Source: Flavobacterium sp. KS-LB2 (GTDB lineage Bacteria > Bacteroidota > Bacteroidia > Flavobacteriales > Flavobacteriaceae). From it: DNA of 64,000 nt. This document shows positions 45,225 through 52,516 of this stretch, in pieces; position 1 is the first letter of the stretch, and the number at the start of each line of letters is the position of its first letter. The notes below the pieces were generated by a model. That model was not told where the DNA came from and ran no database searches. It was given only the letters and a program-made list of their open reading frames with translations. The stretch lies in NCBI RefSeq assembly GCF_036895565.1, contig NZ_CP145904.1, positions 620,001 to 684,000 on the forward strand, given 5' to 3'. The position numbers were made by a program, and so were the translations under genes.

Positions 45225-47035
45225 CAAAAAATAATCCGCTTCATACTTTTCATATCCCGGTTATGGGACTTGCTTATACGATTGATAGTCCGATACGAGT
45301 GGCGAAGTATGGAATTTCATCTGTGATTTCAATTATGGATGATGAACTTATCGAAAAAATGAATGCTTTTTACAGTAAGAAATTCGATTTGCCGTATCAG
45401 GAAATTACCCAAAAAATACATGATTACCGTGCAGAACGCATTACTTCTTATTTGAATTTGGTAAACAAAATCGTAAAAGAAAAATTTGAAAATTTCAAAA
45501 TTGAATTATCCGAAAGCAAATCAGCTTTGGAAAACTACATCGGGATGCTACCCAACAAATCAGCCATTAAAGTAGGCCTGCAAAACTTGATGGAAGATGG
45601 TTTCGCTTTCAAAGAAAACATCAAAAATTATCTGGAGAAAAACCTTTATCCAGGCGATATAGATGTTAATATTATGACCAAATTGGATAAGGATAATTTT
45701 ATTAAAGACGAACAATTACCTAGTGCTTTCAATGATGCACATGCTGCGCTGCGAGGGTTTGTCAATAGTACATTAGAATCTTCGGTAGTTTTATCGGCTG
45801 GGATGAATCCAAGGTTATACAGCTATTTCGAAAGTTTTTCGGCCTTCTTTCCAGATTCGAATAACAGACTGAAAAAAAAAATTACGCTGAAAGTGAGCGA
45901 TTTCCGTTCGGCGATGATTCAAGGGAATTTTTTAGCGAAAAAAGGACTTTGGGTTTCTGAATATCGAATCGAATCCGGATTGAATTGTGGGGGACATGCT
46001 TTTGCAACCGAAGGCTATTTGTTGGGACCAATTCTTGAAGAATTCAAACAGAAAAAAGAGCAATTAATTCAATCCGCTCATGAGTTGATGGTGAAAGCAT
46101 TGGGGCAAAAAGAAATGCATGTTCCAGAACAGCCTTTGGATTTAAAAATCACGGTTCAAGGCGGCGTAGGAACTGCTGAAGAACACGATTTTCTGTTGGA
46201 CCATTATGAGGTCGATTGTGTGGGTTGGGGTTCGCCGTTTTTATTGGTTCCTGAAGCAACATCGGTAGATAAACACACCAGAGATTTATTGGCTGGAGCC
46301 AAAGAAGATGATTTATACCTGAGTCATATTTCTCCGTTGGGAATTCCTTTCAATACGTTACGAGGAACGACGAATGAAAAATTGAAATTGAAACGAATTG
46401 AGGAAAGCAAAGCGGGAAGTTCATGTCCAAAACGATTTTTGGCGCTAAGCAAAGAATACGATGCGAAAGGAATTTGTACCTCTTCCAAAAAATTTCAAGA
46501 TTTAAAACTGGAAGAATTACTGCTTCAAAAAGATATTTTAACTGCTGAAGTTTTCGAAAAAAAGAAAAACAGTATTACGGAGAAAGCCTGCCTTTGTGTC
46601 GGTTTAGCGAATGCTTCGTATCTTGAAAATGACATTAAGATAAAAGGACAGGCGCAAGGCGTAATCATTTGTCCAGGACCTAATATGGCATATTTTGATC
46701 AAGAAGTTTCACTCTCTAAAATGGTGCAGCATATTTATGGAAACGCGTCGGTATTGTCGGTCACAAATCGACCAAATCTATTTGTCAAAGAGTTAAAAAT
46801 GTATTTGGATTATCTGAAAAATGAAATTTCAGCGGTTACTGAAGAAATAACGTTGGGACAAATCAAAAAATGGAATTCGTTCAAAAATAATTTGCTTATA
46901 GGAATCGGATATTATGAGGATTTATTCGCAGCAACTCCTTTTTTCGAAAGCACCAAAAATGAGATTTTCAGTCAGTTTAATTCGTATAAACTGGAATTAA
47001 ACGAGATTGAAATCCCCGAATTAAAATTGGCGTAA
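45221..47035 (+). CDS. Large protein of unknown function with seven clustered cysteines
   Basis: A 604-aa soluble protein I do not recognise. The N-terminus (FHIPVMGLAYTIDSPIRVAKYG) and the block TVQGGVGTAEEHDFLLDHYE resemble parts of FMN-binding TIM barrels such as nitronate monooxygenases, but this is only a resemblance. All seven cysteines fall between residues 256 and 484 (Cys256, 333, 402, 419, 457, 459, 484) in well-formed blocks: LNCGGHAF, DCVGWGSPF, SCPKRFLAL, GICTSSKKF, KACLCVG, IICPGPN. Such spacing suggests a metal or iron-sulfur site. A helical segment of about 150 residues precedes them. It overlaps the 37-aa membrane peptide gene. Confidence 0.8.
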   Translation: MTKNNPLHTFHIPVMGLAYTIDSPIRVAKYGISSVISIMDDELIEKMNAFYSKKFDLPYQEITQKIHDYRAERITSYLNLVNKIVKEKFENFKIELSESKSALENYIGMLPNKSAIKVGLQNLMEDGFAFKENIKNYLEKNLYPGDIDVNIMTKLDKDNFIKDEQLPSAFNDAHAALRGFVNSTLESSVVLSAGMNPRLYSYFESFSAFFPDSNNRLKKKITLKVSDFRSAMIQGNFLAKKGLWVSEYRIESGLNCGGHAFATEGYLLGPILEEFKQKKEQLIQSAHELMVKALGQKEMHVPEQPLDLKITVQGGVGTAEEHDFLLDHYEVDCVGWGSPFLLVPEATSVDKHTRDLLAGAKEDDLYLSHISPLGIPFNTLRGTTNEKLKLKRIEESKAGSSCPKRFLALSKEYDAKGICTSSKKFQDLKLEELLLQKDILTAEVFEKKKNSITEKACLCVGLANASYLENDIKIKGQAQGVIICPGPNMAYFDQEVSLSKMVQHIYGNASVLSVTNRPNLFVKELKMYLDYLKNEISAVTEEITLGQIKKWNSFKNNLLIGIGYYEDLFAATPFFESTKNEIFSQFNSYKLELNEIEIPELKLA

Positions 47036-47120
47036 AGCATTCAAGTATTTGGTTTTGAATAGAGTGATTTTATTTATGATTATTCTATTCAAAACTATTT
47101 TTTATCAAACAATCATTTAG

Positions 47121-47128
47121 TAATTTTG
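47121..47128 (+). promoter_or_regulatory. -7 promoter box of the copper-locus first gene
   Basis: TAATTTTG, a full match to TAnnTTTG, ends only 4 bp before the GTG start at 47133, so the transcript would be leaderless or nearly so. Confidence 0.6.
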
Positions 47129-47132
47129 CACG

Positions 47133-47507
47133 GTGAAAAAAATCATATTTATAATTGTATTGATCATGCTTATAAAGCCAGTTCTTCCGGTTTTAGAGTA
47201 TGTCGTGAATTATGAATACATTTCAAAAGTACTTTGTATCAATAAGGACAAACCTAAAATGCAATGTAACGGAAAATGTCATTTGATGAAAGAATTAGCC
47301 AAAGCTTCTGAGGCTGAAAAGCCACTTTCTTCCGATAAAAAAGGAAATGCTCCTATACTTGATGTGATCATTTTTGAGGAAATTAAATCTTTCGAAATTG
47401 CAGCAGTTTTTTTTGATACCAAAGAAAAAATGAACCCGCATTATTCTAATTTATACTTTCATTTGAATAGTGCTTCTGTTTTTCACCCACCCACTTTCAT
47501 TTCATAA
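47133..47507 (+). CDS. Small exported protein with Cys/Met/His motif
   Basis: The 124-aa product starts at GTG 47133 with a hydrophobic N-terminus (IIFIIVLIMLIKPVLPVLEY) that is a signal or anchor. LCINKDKPKMQCNGKCHLMKEL follows, with three Cys plus Met and His in a stretch that could bind Cu(I). The C-terminal end has several His (NPHYSNLYFHLN, VFHPP). The family is not named to my knowledge. It lies 134 bp upstream of the MbnP-like gene on the same strand, so a role in copper handling is inferred from motif and context. Confidence 0.7.
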   Translation: MKKIIFIIVLIMLIKPVLPVLEYVVNYEYISKVLCINKDKPKMQCNGKCHLMKELAKASEAEKPLSSDKKGNAPILDVIIFEEIKSFEIAAVFFDTKEKMNPHYSNLYFHLNSASVFHPPTFIS

Positions 47508-47641
47508 ATTTTTAAGCATGTAGTATGCTTGATTTCTTCTGTTCTAAACAACAGATGAACATTTGTTTGCTTTTTTTGGAAATAATAATCCAAAAATGGC
47601 ATGCGAAATAGTACTTATATTCAAAATAAAAACTTTAAGAA

Positions 47642-48424
47642 ATGAAATTTCAATTAAAAAATATACTAGCTGTAATGGCTATCTCAGTTACCTTGTTTTC
47701 TTGCTCTAATGACGATGATAATGAAATGATTACCGGAAACGGAAATCTAAAATTAGAATTTGACAACGTGTATAAATCGGCTAATTTTGCTTTTAATACG
47801 AACTACACCAATTCGAATGCTGAGGTTGTAGCGGTTTCAAAAGTGAAGTACATCGTGAGTAATATTGTCTTGACAAAAGAGGATGGAACTACCTTTACGT
47901 ACCCAAAAAGTCAAAGCTATTTTATTGTAGACGAAGCTACGCCTGCAACATTAGTATTGAATCTTTCAAACATTCCTGCTGGAAATTACACTAAAGTAAA
48001 ATACGGAATTGGAGTCGATAAAACCCAGTGGGAAGCAGGAGCAACGGGTCAAGGAGATTTCTTGGCAACAGCCCAAACTGCCGGAATGATGTGGTCTTGG
48101 AGTGCAGGTTATAAGTTTGTGGCTTTCGAAGGTACTTTTACAGCTCCTACGGTAACAACGGCAAAAGAATTTATGGTGCATACCGGACAAACCGGAACCG
48201 ATTATAATTACACGGAAGTTACTTTGAGTTTTCCTGAAAATGCGTTGGTAAGAACCACAATTACGCCTCAGGTACACATTATGACTGATTTATCTCAAGT
48301 AATTGACGGAGCTAATAAAATCAATCTTACGGAAGCGGCAACCGTTATGGGTGGAGCTAAACTAGCTTTGGTTACTGCCAACGTTTCTTCAATGTTCAAA
48401 ATAGATCACGTTCACAACGATTAA
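47642..48424 (+). CDS. MbnP-like copper-binding lipoprotein
   Basis: The 260-aa lipoprotein (VTLFSC, then SNDDDNE) belongs to the MbnP family. Blocks are LKLEFDNVYKSANFAF, VSKVKYIVSNIVLT, KTQWEAG, MMWSWSAGYKFVAFEGTF and the late VHIMTDL. In the methanotroph MbnP a tryptophan is oxidised to kynurenine by MbnH and helps bind Cu(I); Trp residues in KTQWEAG and MMWSW are candidates here. The C-terminal DHVHND adds two His. It is followed by the MbnH-like gene. Confidence 0.85.
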   Translation: MKFQLKNILAVMAISVTLFSCSNDDDNEMITGNGNLKLEFDNVYKSANFAFNTNYTNSNAEVVAVSKVKYIVSNIVLTKEDGTTFTYPKSQSYFIVDEATPATLVLNLSNIPAGNYTKVKYGIGVDKTQWEAGATGQGDFLATAQTAGMMWSWSAGYKFVAFEGTFTAPTVTTAKEFMVHTGQTGTDYNYTEVTLSFPENALVRTTITPQVHIMTDLSQVIDGANKINLTEAATVMGGAKLALVTANVSSMFKIDHVHND

Positions 48425-48434
48425 TTTTTTAATC

Positions 48435-48471
48435 AAAAAGCGGTTGGAAATTAAATCTCCGACCGCTTTTT
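48435..48471 (+). terminator. Hairpin between the MbnP-like and MbnH-like genes
   Basis: AAAAAGCGGTTGGA and TCCGACCGCTTTTT pair with one mismatch and lead into T then A runs. It may attenuate rather than stop transcription, reducing the MbnH level. Confidence 0.7.
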
Positions 48472-48486
48472 AAAAAAAAATATAAA

Positions 48487-49527
48487 ATGAAAGCAAAATA
48501 TATCATATTGCTCATTTTTCCGTTGCTGTGGTCTTGTTCTGCTGATGAAAGCGAAAATTATCAGGACGTTCCTTTGGACTTTCAGGTTCCGGCAAATTTC
48601 CCGCCTTTGGCATACGATCTGGCGAACAATCCACTCACCGAAAAAGGATTTGAACTTGGGAAAAAGCTTTTCTACGACGGCCGATTGGCTTCGGATGGGA
48701 TTGTTTCCTGCGGATTTTGTCACATTCAGGAAGATGCATTTACACATCACGGACATACCTTGAGTCATGGTGTTGATGACGCTATTGGAACCCGAAACAC
48801 GCCACCAATCCAGAATTTGGCCTATCAAACTACTTTTATGTATGATGGAGCAACATCACATTTGGATTTGCAGCCTATTATTCCGTTCACAAGTCCTATA
48901 GAAATGAATGGCGATTTTGCGAAAGCGATTGCTATGATGAAAGGCGATCTAGTGTATCAGAAATTATTCAAAGTTGCTTTTATGGATGGACAAATCAATT
49001 CCGAAAACATGCTCAAAGCCTTGGGACAGTTTATGGTTATGGTGACGTCCTCGAATTCCCGTTTTGACAAGTACCGTCGCAATGAATCTGGCGGAACGCT
49101 CACGCAAGACGAGAAGGAAGGTTATGGCATTTTTAACCAAAAATGTTCTAGTTGTCACGCCACAGATTTGTTTACGGACAATTCCTTTAGAAACAACGGT
49201 TTGTCAATTGATCCCGCGTACAATGATATCGGGCGTTTTCGCGTGACGGAGTTGCATCAGGATAAGTACAAATTCAAAGTGCCAAGTCTTAGAAACATAG
49301 AAAAAACAGCTCCTTACATGCACGATGGACGCTTATTTACATTAGAAGCCGTTATGGATCATTACAATTCAGGTGTAGTTAATTCAGCTACTTTAGATCC
49401 CATTTTGAATAACAACGGATCACTCGGAATTCCTTTGACAGCAACAGAAAAATTAAAAATTATTGCTTTTCTAAAAACATTGACAGACACGCAATACCTA
49501 ACGGACAAACGCTTTTCTGAATATTAA
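48487..49527 (+). CDS. MbnH-like di-haem cytochrome c peroxidase
   Basis: The 346-aa lipoprotein (LLWSC, Cys17) has two CxxCH haem sites: CGFCH at residues 75-79 and CSSCH at 220-224. It has the cytochrome-c-peroxidase/MauG blocks LGKKLFYDGRLASDG, RNTPPIQNLAY, FMYDGATSHLDLQ and VPSLRNIEKTAPYMHDGRL. Its position directly after an MbnP-like gene identifies it as the MbnH type, which modifies tryptophan in MbnP, rather than a detoxifying peroxidase. It acts in the periplasm and depends on cytochrome c maturation genes elsewhere. Confidence 0.9.
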   Translation: MKAKYIILLIFPLLWSCSADESENYQDVPLDFQVPANFPPLAYDLANNPLTEKGFELGKKLFYDGRLASDGIVSCGFCHIQEDAFTHHGHTLSHGVDDAIGTRNTPPIQNLAYQTTFMYDGATSHLDLQPIIPFTSPIEMNGDFAKAIAMMKGDLVYQKLFKVAFMDGQINSENMLKALGQFMVMVTSSNSRFDKYRRNESGGTLTQDEKEGYGIFNQKCSSCHATDLFTDNSFRNNGLSIDPAYNDIGRFRVTELHQDKYKFKVPSLRNIEKTAPYMHDGRLFTLEAVMDHYNSGVVNSATLDPILNNNGSLGIPLTATEKLKIIAFLKTLTDTQYLTDKRFSEY

Positions 49528-49532
49528 TTTCA

Positions 49533-49676
49533 GAAGCTATTTCCTGCTGTACACTGCAAGTCCTCGCTGCAAAAGCCGTTTTTCTATGTCCTGAAAAGAG
49601 CTTCCTCCAGTCGCTTTTTCAGGACAAGAAAAACAAGCTTTTATCGCTCCGGGCTTTCCGTTTCCATCAGGGCTAA
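49533..49676 (+). repeat. Intergenic hairpin repeat, copy D
   Basis: Starts AGCTATTTCCTGC. The hairpin at 49588-49625 pairs GTCCTGAAAA with TTTTCAGGAC, has a bulged G, and AGC/GCT closes the loop TTCCTCCAGTC. The tail has AAGAAAAACA and ATCAGGGCTA. The stem sequence differs entirely from copy C, yet it pairs perfectly. Confidence 0.75.
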
Positions 49677-49687
49677 AAACAACAAAC

Positions 49688-50647
49688 ATGAAAAAATACA
49701 CATTACTTTTAGTACTTCTTTTTCAATTGGCAAACGCCGCCGAAAAAGACAGTTTAAATACCGTAAATCCATTCACAAAATACCATTCCTTCCTTGAAGA
49801 AGAGGATTTTTGCGATGCCTGTGGTTGCTCCGCCAGTGGCGGAAGCATGGGATTCGCCTCGATGTTGAACTCTAATTTCGTTGGGATTCGGTATTTCAAT
49901 CAACAATACAAATCCATGGATGGTTTGTACAGCAATTCGCCTTGGTACAAAGAAAATTTCAACACTGTTCAGGTTTGGGGCCGAATCCCGGTTAGCGAAA
50001 AGGTTCAGGTTTCGGCATTATTACCGTATCATTTTCATGAAAGAGAAACCGCAACTGGCAATAAAAGCATCAATGGTATAGGCGATATCACTGTTTTGGC
50101 AATGTATCGTATGTATCAAACCCATAAAGACAGTACGTTTTTCGTACATACATTACAATTGGGAGGTGGAATAAAAGCGCCGACCGGAAAATTTAATGAG
50201 GCAAATTCCGGAAGTATAAATCCCAGTTTTCAGGTAGGAACAGGAAGTTGGGATTATCTTTTGGCAACTGAATATGTGGTTAAAAGAAAACAATTTGGTT
50301 TAAACTCGATGCTGAATTATGTAATAAAAACAGAAAATCAAAAGAGTTACCGTTTTGGAAATCAATTGAATTATGCAGGCACCTTTTTCTATTTGTACGA
50401 AAAAAATAGTTTTTCTATTGTTCCACAACTTGGTTTTGCCGGTGAAGTCTATGAAAGTAATTATCAATACAATCAAAAATTAAGAAATACAAGTGGTGAT
50501 ATTCTTTTCGGAAAAGTAGGATTTGAGGTTGGGAAGGATAGACTTTCTTTTGGAGCTAATGTCATGTTACCCATCAATCAAAATCTTACTGGCGGCAATG
50601 TAGAAGCGAATTATCGCTGGAGTGTCAATTTGAATTATAGTTTGTAA
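49688..50647 (+). CDS. Outer-membrane barrel protein with N-terminal CxxCxC
   Basis: The 319-aa product has a signal peptide ending LANAA and, after about 30 residues, DFCDACGCSASGGSMGF, whose CxxCxC could bind a metal. The rest is a beta barrel of the porin/transporter type, with strands such as KVQVSALLPYHFHERETATG, THTLQLGGGIKAPTGKFN and a final WSVNLNYSL with terminal Leu after Tyr. It lies 160 bp after the MbnH-like gene on the same strand, separated by repeat copy D. A role as the outer-membrane part of the copper locus is inferred. Confidence 0.75.
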   Translation: MKKYTLLLVLLFQLANAAEKDSLNTVNPFTKYHSFLEEEDFCDACGCSASGGSMGFASMLNSNFVGIRYFNQQYKSMDGLYSNSPWYKENFNTVQVWGRIPVSEKVQVSALLPYHFHERETATGNKSINGIGDITVLAMYRMYQTHKDSTFFVHTLQLGGGIKAPTGKFNEANSGSINPSFQVGTGSWDYLLATEYVVKRKQFGLNSMLNYVIKTENQKSYRFGNQLNYAGTFFYLYEKNSFSIVPQLGFAGEVYESNYQYNQKLRNTSGDILFGKVGFEVGKDRLSFGANVMLPINQNLTGGNVEANYRWSVNLNYSL

Positions 50648-50845
50648 AACCAAAAAAGTTTATTGAAGTTTTTTAGTTATTGGTGTTATGTTCTCATGAT
50701 GACTTGAGTCCTCTTGTACCGTAAAAGTTGAAGGTATTTTTTACTCTTTTTATATGTTACAATTTAGTAGTTATGTAAGTTTTTTTAAAATTTTAAAACC
50801 ATAATGAAGTACGTTTCGTATGTACTAACATAACTAAATAAATAA

Positions 50846-52372
50846 ATGATGAAAAACAAACAACAAAATTTAGGATTTGCGTCCATAATTGGACTAGCAC
50901 TGTTATCTTTTACTGCAATTTCATGTAATGATGACGATAATAATGGAATGATGATGCCTGTTGCGGCACCTGACGTTAACTTTACGGCATTAGCTAGTAA
51001 CAACACCATTCTTACATTCAATGCAAGAAATTTAGCTACTCCAACTTCAACCACTCCAATTGTTGGTTTACCTACATCAGAGAGTATCGTAAGTATTGAT
51101 TACAGACCTGCAACAGGGCAGTTATATGCCTTAGGTTCTTCTAGTCGTTTGTATTTTATAAATGAGAAAAGTGGAGTTGCAACAGCATTAGGTGCTGGAT
51201 CTTTTTCTCCTATTGTTGCGGGAGCTAACGCTTCATTGGATTTTAATCCAACAGTAGATAGAATTCGTTTGGTAACAGAATCTGGTCAGAATTTAAGATT
51301 ACACCCGGAACTTGGAACTGTTGTGTCAACTGACGGAGTTATTAATGGTGGTACAAATCCTAAAATTGGTGCGGTAGCCTACACAAATAGTATGGCAGGT
51401 GCAGCAACAACGATGTTGTTTGATATAGATTTCGAACAAGACAAACTATATGTTCAAACACCGCCAAATGATGGTGGACTTCAACTTGTTGGTGACTTAG
51501 GCGTGAACTTTCAAGGTGTAGGGGACATGGATATTTTAGCAGATAATTCAACTGCTCTTGCTGTAACAAATAATGCTAGTGTATCCACTTTATATACAAT
51601 TGATTTAACTACTGGAAAAGCAGTTAATGTTGGTAAATTCACAGCTCCAGTAATAAGCATTGCGTTCAAGACTAACCCAATTGCATATGCAACAACTTCC
51701 GGAAATATGTTAGTTCGCTTTAATCCTACAAGCGGAAATAATAATTCTGTTGCATTAACTGGTTTAGCTTCAAACGAAAGTATTGTCGGTTTAGATTTTA
51801 GACCTGCAAACGGAGGTTTATATGCTATTTCAAATCAAAGCAGATTGTTTTCTGTGAATACAGCTAGTGGAGCATTAACAGTAATTGGTTCTCCTTTATT
51901 AACGGCATTGTCAGGTACTTCTTTTGGTTTTGATTTTAATCCAACAGTAGATAGAATCAGGTTGGTGAGTAATACAGGTCAAAACTTACGTTTACACCCA
52001 GATTTAGGAACAGTAGTGTCAGTAGATGGTAATTTAAATCCTGGAACACCATTTGTGAATGGAGCTGCTTACACCAATAATATTGCTGGAGCTACAACAA
52101 CTACTTTATTTGTAATTGACTCACAAACTGATATGATGTATCGTCAAGACCCACCAAACAACGGGACATTAGTTGCTATTGGAGGTTTAGGGGTAAATGT
52201 TGATGCTGATAGCGGATTTGATATCGGTGGAAACAGTGCTGCTGCATTTGCTTTATTGAAAGTAAATAATGTTACATCAGTGTACAGTATTAACTTGGCA
52301 ACTGGCGCAGCTACTAAAGTTTCCGATATAAATATTCAAGCTACAGCAATGGCTGTTGGTTTAGGATTCTAA
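50846..52372 (+). CDS. DUF4394 lipoprotein, two internal repeats
   Basis: The 508-aa lipoprotein (LSFTAISC, then NDDDNNG) consists of two DUF4394 domains of about 220 residues. Both contain ESIV.(I/L)D(Y/F)RPA, DFNPTVDRIRLV, GQNLRLHP(E/D)LGTVVS and a PPN(D/N)G block. Each is a beta-propeller-like unit of unknown function, placed at the cell surface or in the periplasm. The start has two ATGs (MMK). Two strong terminators follow. Confidence 0.9.
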   Translation: MMKNKQQNLGFASIIGLALLSFTAISCNDDDNNGMMMPVAAPDVNFTALASNNTILTFNARNLATPTSTTPIVGLPTSESIVSIDYRPATGQLYALGSSSRLYFINEKSGVATALGAGSFSPIVAGANASLDFNPTVDRIRLVTESGQNLRLHPELGTVVSTDGVINGGTNPKIGAVAYTNSMAGAATTMLFDIDFEQDKLYVQTPPNDGGLQLVGDLGVNFQGVGDMDILADNSTALAVTNNASVSTLYTIDLTTGKAVNVGKFTAPVISIAFKTNPIAYATTSGNMLVRFNPTSGNNNSVALTGLASNESIVGLDFRPANGGLYAISNQSRLFSVNTASGALTVIGSPLLTALSGTSFGFDFNPTVDRIRLVSNTGQNLRLHPDLGTVVSVDGNLNPGTPFVNGAAYTNNIAGATTTTLFVIDSQTDMMYRQDPPNNGTLVAIGGLGVNVDADSGFDIGGNSAAAFALLKVNNVTSVYSINLATGAATKVSDINIQATAMAVGLGF

Positions 52373-52387
52373 AACTAAAATATTCTT

Positions 52388-52426
52388 TAAAAAAAGTCGG
52401 CTCTTTGATTAGAGCCGACTTTTTTA
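52388..52426 (+). terminator. Terminator after the DUF4394 gene
   Basis: AAAAAAAGTCGGCTCT and AGAGCCGACTTTTTT pair perfectly around TTGATT. Confidence 0.92.
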
Positions 52427-52463
52427 TTGAGCCGAAACAACATCAATATTATTGTAGAGATAA

Positions 52464-52497
52464 AAAAAGGAGCTTCAATTGAAGCTCCTTTTTTATA
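52464..52497. terminator. Terminator of lysS (bidirectional)
   Basis: AAAAAAGGAGCTTCAA and TTGAAGCTCCTTTTTT form a continuous palindrome next to the lysS stop codon. Confidence 0.92.
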
Positions 52498-52516
52498 AAT
52501 ATATTTCCCGAATAAA

